Below are positions 49,562 to 60,500 of a stretch of DNA of 64,000 bases, in pieces. A program made the position numbers and the translations under genes. Under the pieces are notes generated by a model. It was not told the DNA's origin. It saw only the letters and a list, made by a program, of their open reading frames with translations, and did not search any database. How positions within the stretch are numbered: position 1 is the first letter of the stretch; the number at the start of each line of letters is the position of its first letter. Source of the stretch: Pseudomonas sp. JQ170C (GTDB lineage: Bacteria; Pseudomonadota; Gammaproteobacteria; Pseudomonadales; Pseudomonadaceae); contig NZ_CP141608.1 of assembly GCF_035581345.1 (NCBI RefSeq), forward strand, positions 3,378,501 through 3,442,500, given 5' to 3'.

Positions 49562-50458
49562 ATGAGCCAGTACCAACGCCTATTCCTGATGGTCGGGTCG
49601 GACCTGCGCCATACCCCGGCCATGGAGCGCGCCGCGGCGCTTGCCCGTGTCACCGGCGCTACGCTGCACATCACTGCCTTTATCGAAGAGGTCGACACCC
49701 TCGGCCTGATGAGTGGCGATGAGCAGCGGCTGCAGACCCTGGTGACCGACAACCGCCAATGGCTGGCCGACGAAGCCACCCTGCTGCATGAAAACGGTAT
49801 CCGGGTGACCACCGATGTGATGCTGACCCGCGATGTACTCAAGGCAGTGCTCACCCAGGTGGTCGAGATCGGCCCTGATTTGCTGATCAAGGATGTGCAG
49901 CATCAATCAACCTTCAAACGGCTGATGAGTACGCCCCTGGACTGGGAACTGCTGCGTGAATGCCCGTGCCCGGTGCATCTGGTGAGCGCGGTGCATTGCC
50001 CGCTGCCGCGCATTGTCGTGGCGGCCGTGGACCCCACCCACCCCGAACACCCCTACAGCGACCTCAACGAAACCGTCATCAAGGCAGCCGCCGACCTCGC
50101 CCAGCAGTGCAATGCCGAACTGCACCTGCTGCATGTGTGCGACAGCGCGCATACCCATATGTCCGACTTCGGTGCCGGCACGATCACCATGCCCGGGTTC
50201 GGCAACGATGTGCGCAAGTCGATCCACAAGGCCTTCGAGCACTTGGCCGAACGGCACGAGATACCCGTTGATCGCCAGCATTTTCTCTCGGCACCGATCA
50301 CCCGCAGCATTGCCGAGTTCGTCGCTCACAGCCGCACCGACGTGCTGGTGATGGGCAACCACACGCGCACGCTGACCGAGCGCATGACCGGGAGCACCAC
50401 CGAGCATGTGGTCGACCATCCGCTGTGCAATGTGCTGGCGATCAGGGCCCAGGCATGA
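49562..50458 (+). CDS. Universal stress protein, tandem-domain type
   Basis: 298-residue protein with two Usp domains (about 1-145 and 150-298). The second carries VVAAVDPTHP and the C-terminal DVLVMGNHTRTLTERMTGSTTEHVVDH, i.e. a G-x2-G-x9-G(S/T)-like ATP-binding segment; the first has a weaker version. Similar to E. coli UspE in arrangement. ATG 49562 with GGAGGTG upstream decides the start; the frame is open from 49466. Confidence 0.85.
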   Translation: MSQYQRLFLMVGSDLRHTPAMERAAALARVTGATLHITAFIEEVDTLGLMSGDEQRLQTLVTDNRQWLADEATLLHENGIRVTTDVMLTRDVLKAVLTQVVEIGPDLLIKDVQHQSTFKRLMSTPLDWELLRECPCPVHLVSAVHCPLPRIVVAAVDPTHPEHPYSDLNETVIKAAADLAQQCNAELHLLHVCDSAHTHMSDFGAGTITMPGFGNDVRKSIHKAFEHLAERHEIPVDRQHFLSAPITRSIAEFVAHSRTDVLVMGNHTRTLTERMTGSTTEHVVDHPLCNVLAIRAQA

Positions 50459-50461
50459 ACG

Positions 50462-51259
50462 TCAGTCGTACTCAGCCTCGGCGTGTTCGCCCAGCAGTCG
50501 TCGTTGACGGGCCGTAGCGGCCGCCAGCACCGCCGGTTTGAACTGCCAGTGCAGGTACGGCGAGAACTTCTGCGCGACCATGCGCCGGCCGTAGTGCACC
50601 TGCAACATCGAGCGGCAGCGGTCGGCGGTGCGGTTGTCGCTGCCGCCATGCCATAGCTCGCTGCGAAACATCAACGCATCGCCGGCATGGCACAAGATGC
50701 TCTGCGCCGCCTGCCCCTGCCACTGCTGCTCACCCGGCTGTGGCTTGCGCCCTGCCCGGTGGCTGCCGGCCAGCACCCGGGTGGGGCACAGGTCGGCATC
50801 GACTTCGTCCAGGTAGCACTGGAGCGTACACACCTGCATGGGCAGCTCGAAGCCGGGGTCGGCCAACAGCTCTGGCGGCAAGGCCATGACCAGGTAGTCC
50901 AGGTGCAGCGGCATGCCCAGGCAGCCTGGATGGCTGCGCCAGGCCGTCTGGCCGATGATGTGGCAATCCTCGCCCAACGCCGCTTCCGCCAGTTCGATCA
51001 CCCCCGGCAAGTCCAGATAACTCAGCCACAGCGGGTCACGGTTGAACACGCACTTGTAGTGCTCCACCAGGCCGTTGTAGTCCCAGTGCTGAGGTTTCAG
51101 GCGACCGATGGCCGCTTGCAACTGGTCGATCTGCGCGCAGTCCAGCACACCGGGCAACAGCACGAAACCGTCCCGGTGCAACGCGCCAAGGGCCGACTGC
51201 AGGTGTATGCCGGGGCTATTCACGCCAGTGCAGATTGAGCTTGACCGGCGTGCTGCCAT
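50462..51259 (-). CDS. Phytanoyl-CoA dioxygenase (PhyH)-family protein
   Basis: 265-residue Fe(II)/2-oxoglutarate-type dioxygenase. Iron ligands are His-x-Asp in PLHLDYLVMALP and the distal His in ELWHGGSDNRTADRCRSMLQVHYGRR, with an Arg two turns on for 2-oxoglutarate. Substrate unknown; homologues include halogenases and hydroxylases of small molecules. The ATG at 51259 overlaps the upstream gene by 44 bases and has AGGTGG 8 bases before it; a GTG at 51223 is the alternative. Confidence 0.75.
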   Translation of the reverse strand: MAARRSSSICTGVNSPGIHLQSALGALHRDGFVLLPGVLDCAQIDQLQAAIGRLKPQHWDYNGLVEHYKCVFNRDPLWLSYLDLPGVIELAEAALGEDCHIIGQTAWRSHPGCLGMPLHLDYLVMALPPELLADPGFELPMQVCTLQCYLDEVDADLCPTRVLAGSHRAGRKPQPGEQQWQGQAAQSILCHAGDALMFRSELWHGGSDNRTADRCRSMLQVHYGRRMVAQKFSPYLHWQFKPAVLAAATARQRRLLGEHAEAEYD

Positions 51260-51671
51260 CGATCACCACCTGCTGACGCTGTTGCTCGCCGTTGAGGCTG
51301 GCCAATACCTGGTAATGGCCGTTGGGGAGCTTGGTGTAGAGCATCGGACCGACATCCGAGAGGGTCAGCACCGGCTGACCGCCGGCCGACTCGATACGCA
51401 CTTCAGCACCGCTCTGGTACTTGTTGTCCGGGCCCGATGACAGGGTGATCTGCAGGTTATAGCCACGGATCTGCTGCATGGCCTGGGATTCGTCGATGCC
51501 GATGCCGCCCTTGAGGTAGCTGATGCCGTTCTGCTCCTGGGGATGCAGTTGCACGCCGGCAGGGTCGATGGCCGCCTCGTCCAGTGTTTGCGCGGCGGCC
51601 AGCGGTGCCACGCAGAGCATGACCATTGCCAGGGCGAGACCGCTCAGAACGCATTGCTGATGGCTGTTCAT
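51216..51671 (-). CDS. Exported protein of unknown function, carboxypeptidase-regulatory-like fold
   Basis: 151-residue protein with a signal peptide of about 27 residues (to PLAAAQ) and a C-terminal beta-sandwich-like segment (LNLHWRE end; VLASLNGEQQRQQVVIDGSTPVKL) resembling carboxypeptidase regulatory domains. No catalytic residues seen. It overlaps the PhyH-family gene start by 44 bases. Confidence 0.65.
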   Translation of the reverse strand: MNSHQQCVLSGLALAMVMLCVAPLAAAQTLDEAAIDPAGVQLHPQEQNGISYLKGGIGIDESQAMQQIRGYNLQITLSSGPDNKYQSGAEVRIESAGGQPVLTLSDVGPMLYTKLPNGHYQVLASLNGEQQRQQVVIDGSTPVKLNLHWRE

Positions 51672-51754
51672 GGCGTGTCCTCCAACACGGATCCAGCCTT
51701 CATTATCCGCGCATCAGCGCCCGGGTTGCCCGGGCCTGACGCGCGGCGCGGCGG

Positions 51755-53128
51755 TCAGCGGTTGGAACGCATGAACGTGTCGAACTCAAGGTCGTCCAGG
51801 GCCGTGGACAACCGGGCCAGCCCCAGCAGCACACAGGCCAGCAGCGAGAAGGTAAAGCCGTAGCCGAAGAAGCTTGGCCCCAGGTGCAGGCTGAGCAGGG
51901 TCAACCCGGCGTTGAGCACCACGAACAGCAGGCACAGCTCCCGCACGATGGCGCGTTTGTCGAGGTAGAAGAACACGTTGAGAATGGCCATGAACACCAC
52001 CTGGATACTCACCCCGATCAGGTCGATGTAGAACAGCGGCAAGTAGTAGCTGGAAATCCCCAGCCAGGCCAGCAGACGTGGACCGAACAGGAACAGCAGC
52101 ACCACGGTCAGGCCCTGGACCTTGCAGATCTCCAGCAGGCCCTGGCGAATCGAATAGGTCATCTCGACCTTGAGCTGGCTGATGTGCTGCAACGTCTCGC
52201 CTTCACGCACCGCGCGGAACAGGCGGTCGTACCACTCGGCAAAATCCGTCTCGATGCGCACCAGGAACACCGCCATGCCGGGGATGATCGCCAGGTACGC
52301 CAGGAAGATCGGCAAGTCGTAGAGGATCGAGGCACGCAACGGCCCGATCACCTGGCTCGAGGTGTAGGGGTTGAACCAGAAGATGAACTTGTCGATCCAG
52401 ATGCCCAGGTTGTAGCAGAAGCCGGTGAGCAGCAGGCTGATAAACACCTTGCGCCGGTCGAGGAAGTCGAAGGCCACCAGCTTTTCGGCGCGGTATTCGC
52501 GCAGGATGTCGAACAGGAACAAGAACAGCAGTGTGCTGTGCCCCAGCAGCAACGCCAGCAACAGCCCTTCCATCTGCAAGTAGCGCAGGAAGAAGGCGCT
52601 GCCGACCATCAGCGAATACCCCAGCAGCATCACCAGCAGAATGCGGTTGTAGGCCTTCATCCCCGACAGGAAGATGATCACCAGCCACAAATTGCACAGC
52701 ACCACGAAGTTGGCCAGCACCAGCAGGCGGTAGATCAGCGGCTCATCGAACAGGGTCGCCAGCAGCACGATGCCCAGGACACCGGAACCCACCGTAACCA
52801 ACAGCAGGATGCCCAGCAGGTTAGGCAGGATCTGGTCATAGTTGCGCTCGAACAGGCGATCGGAAACGAAGCGCGTGAAAAACAACTGCAGACCGCCGGT
52901 GAGAATCAACGAGGTGGCCATCAGGTAGGTCACGGTGATCAGGAACTGGCGGATCAGCGTCTCGGGAATCACCAGCCCCAGGCTGATCACCCCCACCAGC
53001 ATCACACTGAGGATCGACAGCACCCACGGCCCGGAGCTGATCAGCCCGGCATAGACGTAGGCATGCAAGGTCGAGGTGTAGGAGTCGCGCGAAAGAATCT
53101 TGCGCAGTTCAAAGCCGATGCCGGCCAT
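51755..53128 (-). CDS. pelG: PelG, inner-membrane Pel polysaccharide flippase-like protein
   Basis: 457-residue protein with about 12 membrane segments, starting MAGIGFELRKILSRDSYTSTLHAYVYAGLISSGPW, the strongly conserved PelG start. It belongs to the MOP-exporter superfamily and works with PelD, PelE and PelF in polymer synthesis and transfer across the inner membrane. Last gene of the pel operon, one base after pelF. Confidence 0.93.
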   Translation of the reverse strand: MAGIGFELRKILSRDSYTSTLHAYVYAGLISSGPWVLSILSVMLVGVISLGLVIPETLIRQFLITVTYLMATSLILTGGLQLFFTRFVSDRLFERNYDQILPNLLGILLLVTVGSGVLGIVLLATLFDEPLIYRLLVLANFVVLCNLWLVIIFLSGMKAYNRILLVMLLGYSLMVGSAFFLRYLQMEGLLLALLLGHSTLLFLFLFDILREYRAEKLVAFDFLDRRKVFISLLLTGFCYNLGIWIDKFIFWFNPYTSSQVIGPLRASILYDLPIFLAYLAIIPGMAVFLVRIETDFAEWYDRLFRAVREGETLQHISQLKVEMTYSIRQGLLEICKVQGLTVVLLFLFGPRLLAWLGISSYYLPLFYIDLIGVSIQVVFMAILNVFFYLDKRAIVRELCLLFVVLNAGLTLLSLHLGPSFFGYGFTFSLLACVLLGLARLSTALDDLEFDTFMRSNR

Positions 53129-53129
53129 A

Positions 53130-54647
53130 TCAGACAGTCTCCATGGCAGCGTTATAGAGCGCGCGATAGCGGTCGATCATCAGGGTCTCGCTGTAGTAAC
53201 GCTGTACCCGTTCAACCCCCACGGCCTGGGCTTGTTCCCAGCGCTCGTTGTTGCGCAGCAGCTCGATGATCGCCAGCGCAGTGGCCTGCGGGTCGGCAAT
53301 CGCCACCACCTCCCCCGCCCTGCCCAGGTCGCGGTCGGCCGCATCGCCGCCTTCGATCAACTCGCGGCACGAGCCCACATCGCTGCTGACCACCGGCGTG
53401 CCTGCCGCCCAGGCTTCAAGGATCACCAGCGGCTGCGCTTCGCTGATCGAGGTCAGGACCATCAGCCCAAGCTTGGGGAGGACTTCGTGGATTCGCTGGA
53501 AGCCCAGGAACTGCACTTGCTGTTCCAGGCCCAGGCTCACCACCAGGCTGCGACACTCGGCGACGTACTCCGGGTCTTCTTCTTCGGGCCCGACGATCCA
53601 GCCCTGCACTTCAGGCATGGCCGTGACCACGCCGCGCATGGCGCGCAGGAAGGTCTTCACGTCCTTGATCGGCACCACCCGGCCGATCAGGCCGACCACC
53701 GGGGCAATGCCCGGGGCGCGATCCTTGAGGACCTGGTCCCATAGCGTGAGGTTGATACCGTTGGGAATCACCTGGGTGCGCGCAGGGTCGGCGCCGTCCT
53801 TGATCTGGCGTTGGCGGTTGCCGTCGTACAGGGCAATGATGCGATCGGCGCTGTTGTAGATCAGGTGCCCCAGGCGCTCGAAAAAGCGCACCCAGAGCAC
53901 ACGGATATACCCGGAGCCGGTGTCCAGGCTGTCGTTGAGCGCCTGCTCGGTGGACTCGGCGATCCAGCTGGCCTGGGCCAGGTCGATCTTGCGTTCCTTG
54001 GTGTAGATGCCATGTTCGCTGAGCAGGAAGTCGCACTGCCACAGCTGCTTGAGGATACAGCCGACCAACCCGGCATACCCGGTGGAAATCGAGTGCAGTA
54101 CCCGTGCCCGCGGCATGCGCCGGGCGACCTCGGCAAGCATCAGCAGGGGCGACTGCATGGTGCGCAAGGTCCAGAAATAGTTGACGAACGACGGGTCGGC
54201 GCAGTGCTGCAGGTAGCCTTCGGTCAATGCTTCCCAACTGGCCCGGCTGTACAGCACGTCACCCAGGCGGATGCGCCCCACGGCCAGCGAATCCAGCATC
54301 CGCGTGCCCAGTTCGACCGGCGGCGTATCAGGGTGGTGCAGGTAGCGAAACAGTTCGCCCAGGTCCTCGTAGGTGGCTTTGTGTGCCCCGTGGGATCGCT
54401 TGGGGTTCTGCCAGGCCTCCTCCAGGAACACTTCTTCGATATGCACCACGTTGCCCGGCACTTCATAGCGGCGCTCGCCGTAGGCTTGACGCTGACCACC
54501 GATGAACAACACCGAGAACGTCAGCTGCGGCAGCCCGAGGATCAATTGGTGAATCCAGCTTGAAACGCCACCGCGCACATAGGGCCAGGTGCCTTCCAGC
54601 AGCAGGCAGACATCGGCGATCGGCGCCTGGCTCGCAGACTTCTTCAT
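53130..54647 (-). CDS. pelF: PelF, cytoplasmic GT4 glycosyltransferase
   Basis: 505-residue GT-B glycosyltransferase with the Glu-x7-Glu motif at 403/411 (SEAQPLVILEAW) and the N-terminal CLLLEGTWPYVRGGVSSWIH of PelF. It polymerises the Pel polysaccharide (partly de-N-acetylated GalNAc-rich) from UDP-sugars and docks to PelDEG. Its start ATG overlaps the end of pelE by 4 bases. Confidence 0.93.
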   Translation of the reverse strand: MKKSASQAPIADVCLLLEGTWPYVRGGVSSWIHQLILGLPQLTFSVLFIGGQRQAYGERRYEVPGNVVHIEEVFLEEAWQNPKRSHGAHKATYEDLGELFRYLHHPDTPPVELGTRMLDSLAVGRIRLGDVLYSRASWEALTEGYLQHCADPSFVNYFWTLRTMQSPLLMLAEVARRMPRARVLHSISTGYAGLVGCILKQLWQCDFLLSEHGIYTKERKIDLAQASWIAESTEQALNDSLDTGSGYIRVLWVRFFERLGHLIYNSADRIIALYDGNRQRQIKDGADPARTQVIPNGINLTLWDQVLKDRAPGIAPVVGLIGRVVPIKDVKTFLRAMRGVVTAMPEVQGWIVGPEEEDPEYVAECRSLVVSLGLEQQVQFLGFQRIHEVLPKLGLMVLTSISEAQPLVILEAWAAGTPVVSSDVGSCRELIEGGDAADRDLGRAGEVVAIADPQATALAIIELLRNNERWEQAQAVGVERVQRYYSETLMIDRYRALYNAAMETV

Positions 54648-55633
54648 GTCCAGCTCCTGAGCAGAGAGGCAAAAGGCGGACGCTGCTGCATCTCGCTGGG
54701 GAGTTTGCGCAACAACAGCGGAATGTCGCGGTACAGCCCGGTCTCGAAGGCGATTTCGGCCCGAAACGGCAGTACTTTTTCTGCCGCCATGCCGCTGCGT
54801 TCCGCCTCCAGCAGATGCACCTGGGCCTTGGCAATATCGCCTCGGCCCAAGGCGATGCGCCCGGCCAGCAACAGCAACTCGCCGCCCTTGCCGGCGGCCA
54901 GGCCGCGTTCGGCGTGTTCACCGGCCTGCCCCAGTACGTGGGCCTGGACGCTGCCCTGGGCCAGGCCCAGGTAGGCCAGCTCGAAGTACCAGCGCGCCAG
55001 TGTCGCGTGCAGCGAACCGACCGCCTTGGGCCGGGCCTTGGCCAACTTGCCCAGGGCGGTCTCGATGTGTTGGTTGATATCGCTTTCCTGTTTATCGAGC
55101 ATCGAGTAGGCCAACAACCGCACGTCATCGCTGGGGTCGCCCAGCGCAAGCTTGAGGATCGGTACCGCCTCGCGGCCCGGCATGCGCCGGGTGGCCAGCA
55201 GCGCCGCCAGGCGCTGGTCGGGGTCCGGGGCGTGGCGCAGTACATCCTGCAGGCCACTGTCGGCGAAGGTTGGCGAATGCAGTTGGGTCTTGGCCCGGAA
55301 CGGCAGGTCGGGAATGCCGATGGCCCGCCACAACTGGCGCTCGCGCTTGCGCGGCAGGTACAGCGCCGGGAAGATCGCGGCGATCACCCCGACACTGCCC
55401 AGGATCGGCACGAAAAACGCCAGGCTGAAAATAAACAGCGGGCTCCAGGGCAGCGGCCGGCGGTAGCGCGCCGGCAACAGCAACCAGATCGCTCCCGTCA
55501 ACATCAGGCACGCTGACAGGTGGCTGGACACATACAGCAGCGCCATCTGCAGGTCAGGCAGCCCCAGGGTCAGGCTCGCCCAACTGCCCGCTTCGAGAAC
55601 AACTGCGCCGCTAAACAGCCACTTGCTGATCAT
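54644..55633 (-). CDS. pelE: PelE, membrane-anchored TPR protein
   Basis: 329-residue protein: two hydrophobic segments at the N-terminus (about 15-45 and 65-95), then a helical TPR-like region in which each repeat shows Ala-rich paired helices (for example LARWYFELAYLGLAQGS). In P. aeruginosa PelE joins PelD, PelF and PelG. It overlaps pelD by 23 bases and pelF by 4. Confidence 0.9.
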   Translation of the reverse strand: MISKWLFSGAVVLEAGSWASLTLGLPDLQMALLYVSSHLSACLMLTGAIWLLLPARYRRPLPWSPLFIFSLAFFVPILGSVGVIAAIFPALYLPRKRERQLWRAIGIPDLPFRAKTQLHSPTFADSGLQDVLRHAPDPDQRLAALLATRRMPGREAVPILKLALGDPSDDVRLLAYSMLDKQESDINQHIETALGKLAKARPKAVGSLHATLARWYFELAYLGLAQGSVQAHVLGQAGEHAERGLAAGKGGELLLLAGRIALGRGDIAKAQVHLLEAERSGMAAEKVLPFRAEIAFETGLYRDIPLLLRKLPSEMQQRPPFASLLRSWT

Positions 55634-56981
55634 TCAGGCCACACTCGTTATGCAGGAAGTTACGCAGCCCCCCACGTTGCGGGGCTGCCTCCAGGTCATA
55701 GGCCAGCACCTTCACGCCCAGGCTGTCGAGGTCGACGTTCATGCCGAAGTGCTCGTGAATCAGCCGACCCAGGCGGGTCAGGTAGCCTTCGGCACCCTCT
55801 GCCGAGGTCAGAGGCAACAGCACCAGCAGGCAGTCGTTGCCCCGGGCGTTGCGCAGCGGCAGGTGCAGGTCCAGGCCGCGCTGGCTGCGCTCGAACAGCC
55901 GCGCCAATTCGTCATTGGGCCGGGTCTGCTCGAAGATATAAAGGCAGGCCGACAACTGATGCTGCTCGACGTCGATCAACGAGCGCTTGAGCTGACTGGT
56001 GAAATGCTGGGCGTCGGCCGAAGGCAGCTGCAGCACCTGCGGGTCATGCTGGAGCAGGTCGGCGATGTGACCGGCCAACAGCATCAGGAGGCTCAGGGTG
56101 CGCTCATGGAAGGCAAAGAACGGCATCTGGCGCACCGCCAGGATGGCCTGGACCCGGCCACCGGTGTCGATCAGCGGGATACACGCTTGCAAGGTCGAGA
56201 CGCTGGTATGTTCGCCGGCGTCCAGCACTTCTTCGAGCACACTGACCAACTCGCCACGCTCAAGGCACAGGCTCACCAGCAGGTCGCGACTGTCCAGCTC
56301 ATCCATCACCCCGGTGGACGCCAGCAGGGTCAGTTGCGGCGGCTTTTTGGGCTGCTCCTGGACCCGGTACAGGCCGGCCACCCGCAACGAGCCGTACTGG
56401 CCCAGCAACGTCAGGATCGGATCAGCCAGCAAGGCCAGGGCATCGTTTTCACCCGGCTGGGCCCGCAGACGCTCACGCAACCCCAGCAAGGAGCTGCGCA
56501 GGCTCTGGTCGCTGCCGGCCAGGCGCTGCTCCAGACGGTCATGGGACACGCGCAAGATCTGGTGTGCCCGGGTGAAGTCATCGAGGCGGTACTGGCGGTA
56601 GTCGTTGGCCATCTGCAGGCGTTGCAGGCGCCGCTCCCACAAGTCGCGCACCTCCCCCACCAACATGCCGCAGACCAGCACGCCGACAATGTAGGCCGGG
56701 GCGATCGTGGCATAGGCCTCCAGGCCGTCGTGGCGCAGCACAAAGAACGCTGCCACCAGCAAGCTGGCACTGAACAACCCACGCACAAAGCCATAGCGCA
56801 CACCGATGAGCAGCGGTGCCAGCAGCGACCAGGGGAAGTCGCCGTGCACCTGCAACGGATCGTGCGGGGTGAACCACAACCCGATACCGATCACCAGGGC
56901 GGTGACCACGACGGTCTCAACCCAGGTAGAGGGTCCATTGGCTCGCGGGGCGAGGCTGAAATCCATGTGTGAAGAGTTCAT
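55611..56981 (-). CDS. pelD: PelD, inner-membrane c-di-GMP receptor of Pel synthesis
   Basis: 456-residue protein: four membrane segments (about 20-110), a helical/coiled region, a GAF domain and a degenerate GGDEF domain. The RxxD inhibitory-site motif Arg368-Gly-Leu-Asp371 and the ligand Arg residues 162 and 403 align at a constant offset with the known c-di-GMP-binding residues of P. aeruginosa PelD (161, 367, 370, 402). Binding should therefore be kept. ATG 56981 is used; the preceding GTG (56984) would add one residue. PelC ends 6 bases upstream. Confidence 0.93.
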   Translation of the reverse strand: MNSSHMDFSLAPRANGPSTWVETVVVTALVIGIGLWFTPHDPLQVHGDFPWSLLAPLLIGVRYGFVRGLFSASLLVAAFFVLRHDGLEAYATIAPAYIVGVLVCGMLVGEVRDLWERRLQRLQMANDYRQYRLDDFTRAHQILRVSHDRLEQRLAGSDQSLRSSLLGLRERLRAQPGENDALALLADPILTLLGQYGSLRVAGLYRVQEQPKKPPQLTLLASTGVMDELDSRDLLVSLCLERGELVSVLEEVLDAGEHTSVSTLQACIPLIDTGGRVQAILAVRQMPFFAFHERTLSLLMLLAGHIADLLQHDPQVLQLPSADAQHFTSQLKRSLIDVEQHQLSACLYIFEQTRPNDELARLFERSQRGLDLHLPLRNARGNDCLLVLLPLTSAEGAEGYLTRLGRLIHEHFGMNVDLDSLGVKVLAYDLEAAPQRGGLRNFLHNECGLNDQQVAV

Positions 56982-56986
56982 CACTA

Positions 56987-57505
56987 TTACTCGAGCCGAA
57001 GGTCGCCAACCAGTTTGTCCAGGACTTTCTGCGCGGAGCCTGCCAGGCTTTCACGCGACCAGCCGGCGCGCGCGCCGCTGTTGCTCCACAGCACCCGGCC
57101 CGTGGCAGGCTCTACCACCCGCAGGCTGATGCCCACGGCCGGTTCGCCATCCAGGCCGTTCTTGTATTGCCACTCCTCGACACTCCCGGTGACCACGTAA
57201 TCGAGCTTTTGCGAGCGCGCCCACTGCATGCCCGCCTCCTGGCGCTCGTTGTCTTCGAGCAGCGCCGTGTCGACCTTGGCCGAAGGGGTGTAGACCTGCG
57301 GTTGCAGGCCACGGCTGCTGAGCACACTGAGCAGGATCTGTTCGCTGCGCTCGCCGGCCTGGGGGGTCTGCGAATAGTTGACCAGCGGCAGCACACCCCA
57401 TTGGGCACTGCTGGACAGCTCGGCGTTGTTCTTGCCGGTAAAACTGCTGCAACCGACCATGAGCGTCGCCGCCACGGCCAGACTCAGGCTACGAATGGCT
57501 TGCAT
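56987..57505 (-). CDS. pelC: PelC, periplasmic outer-membrane lipoprotein
   Basis: 172-residue lipoprotein with lipobox LMVGC (Cys19) and the PelC core GVLPLVNYSQTPQAGERSEQILLSVLSSRGL, ending RLE. It forms a funnel ring on the inner leaflet of the outer membrane around the PelB barrel. The ATG at 57505 gives the signal peptide; the frame continues to 57535. Confidence 0.92.
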   Translation of the reverse strand: MQAIRSLSLAVAATLMVGCSSFTGKNNAELSSSAQWGVLPLVNYSQTPQAGERSEQILLSVLSSRGLQPQVYTPSAKVDTALLEDNERQEAGMQWARSQKLDYVVTGSVEEWQYKNGLDGEPAVGISLRVVEPATGRVLWSNSGARAGWSRESLAGSAQKVLDKLVGDLRLE

Positions 57506-57534
57506 ACTGTGTACTCCTGTTGAAATTTTCATGT

Positions 57535-60500
57535 TCAGCGCCCGAACCGCAGGCTGTAGCTGACGCCCACGGTGCCGCCGGACTCGCCGCCGCCACCTTC
57601 GGGTGCCGATTGATACCCCATGGTCAACGCCAACTCGTCGTCGCCGAAGACCTCCATGCCGATACCGGTGCTGAAGCCGTAGTTGACGGTGTTGTCGATC
57701 CACTGCCAGCCGGCGTTGACGTCCAGCAACCAGGTGTACTGCCCGCGGGTACGGTTCAGCGCACCGGGGAAGCCACGGCGCCAGGAGCTGCCGATGTACA
57801 GCTGGCCGTAACGGTCAGGCAGCAAGTCGTCAGGACGGAGCTGATCGGGGTCGTCCAGGCCCAGGTCCTCGATGTCGATCGCGCCACCCCGGCTGCTGGC
57901 CAGGTGCGCAAGGTTGCGGTTGTCGAGGCTGTTGTGCTGGTAGTCCAGGCCACTGCGCAGTTCCCAGTTGGGGCCGGCGAACTGCAGGGTGTGGACGTAC
58001 TCGACGCGCAGCGCCTGGCCGTTGCCCAGGTCATCGCCTTCACGGGTTTCAAACCAGCGCTGGCCGAGGTTCCACGACAACAGATCTCGCGCCGAGTAGC
58101 GATGCGCGCCCCCTACCCAAGCGCCGCTCTGCTGGCCCAGGGCCCGCATCAGGCCGGTATCTTCACTCTTGCGCTGCCATTCGCCGCCCACTTCAAGCGT
58201 GTCGCCTGGGGTCACCTGCCAACTGCGACTGATGCCCAGGCCGTTGCGGTCGTCGTCATCACGCTGGCTGGTGTCGGCCATCAACTTGAGCACGCCGTCG
58301 CTCAATTGCCGTTGCAGGGTCAGCTCGACGTTGCGCTCGGTGCCCAGGGCCGAACTGTCGAGGCTGTCGCCGTTGTAGTCGCCCTGCTCCAGGTCCAGCC
58401 GGGTGTACCAGTCATCGCCCAGGTAACGCGCCATGCTCACCCGTGGGCCACTGAACTCCGGCCCACCGTAGTTCTGCTGCTGCCAGCCGAACTGGATACC
58501 CTGGGGCGTGGCTTCGGTCAGGCCAATGGCCTGCTGGCGCAATTGATCGCGCATGGCCGCGGTCTGTTCGTCACCCAGTTCCGAAAGACTCAAGGCCAGG
58601 GCCTGGGACGGACGCCCCAGGTTGGTCAGCGCCTCGACTTTCTGGGCCGGGTCCAGCTCATTGCCGGCAATCAACTGCTCCAGTGCATTGCGGTCACGGC
58701 CGCTGAGGATTTCCTGGATCTGGTCGGCCCGCTCGATGCGCAAGCCACGGCTGCGCGCCCAGGCCAGCCAGTCGCCCTTTTGTGCCGACTGATTGATGGT
58801 GTCCAGGCGTGCCAGCATCTGGTCGAACCACAGCTGCAGCATCGGCTTGGAGCCGTCCTGCCACAGCAGCGCCTGGCCCTGGGCCTTGCGCGAGGAGTAG
58901 CTGGTAGACAACAGGCGCAGCCAGGTGGCGTAGCCCTGGGGGGTGGCGACCACCGTTTCCGGGGTGATTTCCCGGGTGAGGCGCAAGCGCAGGCGCTGGG
59001 CGCGGTCCACTTGGCCGGCCGACTCCAGGGCATCGGCGTAGGCGGCCTGGATCAGCCAGTCGACGTCATTGCCCTTGAGGTACAGGCGGTACCAGGCCAG
59101 CGCCTCGCGGCTTCGACCCAGTTGCTGGTTGGCGGCGGCAAACGGCAGCCACAGGGTGCTGTCGCGGCGTGCGAGCGGGCGCCATTGTTGCAGCAATGGC
59201 TTGAGCTCATTGCTGCGGCCCAGGTCCACATACAGCCAGAGCAGGCGCTCGCGGAACAGATTGTCGTGGGGGTAACGCTGCAACCCTTCCTGGTACAGGC
59301 GAATCGCCTCGTCCGGCTGCTTGTTGTGCGCGGCCAGGGCGCCACGCGCCGCCCAGACTTCGGCACGATCAGCGACCTGCGGCGCCTCCTTGGCCTCATC
59401 GAGCAAGGACGCTACCAGGGCCCATTCCTGCAGGTCCTGCGCCAGTTGCAAGGCGTAGACGAACTGCTCCGGCTCAAAGGTCCGGTGCCAGCTGTCGACC
59501 ATCATGCGCAGGGCTTTTTGCGGGTCGCTCTGGCGGTAGAGGTTGATCAGCACACTCTCGTCACCACTGTTCAAGTGGCCTTTGAGCACCAGCAACTGCT
59601 CCAGGCTCTGGCGCAGGTCGTCGTCACGTTCCAGGGTCCAGGCAAGCTCGGAGCGGGTTTCCCAGTACTCGACTTCCTTGACGGTGCTGGTGTCGACCGC
59701 GTCGATCACCTGCCAGGCCGATTCGTTGTCGAAGTGCTTGAGGTGGTTGCTGACCCAATCCAGGCGCTCGGCCATGGTCAGCTTGAAATGCGCACTGAAG
59801 TTCTGCCAGGCCACCAGGCGCTCGTCGTACTGGCCGGTGTTCTCAAGGTTCTGCAGCAACCGCAGGTGTGCCAGCCGATGTTTGGGGTAGTGGCGCAAAT
59901 AGCTGCGCAGCCAGTGCTCGGCATGCTCGGGGGTGCCACGGGATTCTTCGGCGTAGATCAGCGCATCGAGTTCGGTGTCGGTCAACGCACGACTGTGCAT
60001 GATGTCGGCCAGCAGCGGGATGCCCTGGTCGAACTCGAAGCCCTGCAAGGCCAGGCGCCAGGCATGCTCGTACTGCCCGGGCTCGTTGTGCAGCTTGAAC
60101 AGCGCCACCCAGTGTTGCAGCGCACCGGGGATGTCGCCCTGCCATTCGGCAATCAGCGCCAGTTGCTTGAGCAGGCCGATGTCTTCGGGCTCGTGCACCA
60201 GCAACTGTTCACCGGCGGCGCGCGCACCGGCCAGGTCACCGAAGGCCAGGCGCTTTTGCAGCTCCTTGCGCATCACCTCGGGGGTGTCGGGCTGCTCTTT
60301 GCGCCACAGCACAAAGAACTGCTCGGCCAGGTCCGGCCGGGCGTGGCCCACGGCAACGTCCACCGCCAGGTCGAGCAGCGCGGGTTCGTACTTGAGATCC
60401 GGCTGGGCCTTGATTTCGCGGGCCAGCAACTCGATGGCTTCTTCGCCGCGGTCGGTGGCCACCAAGTCCTTGAAGGCTGCGACCAGGTACTGCTGGCGCA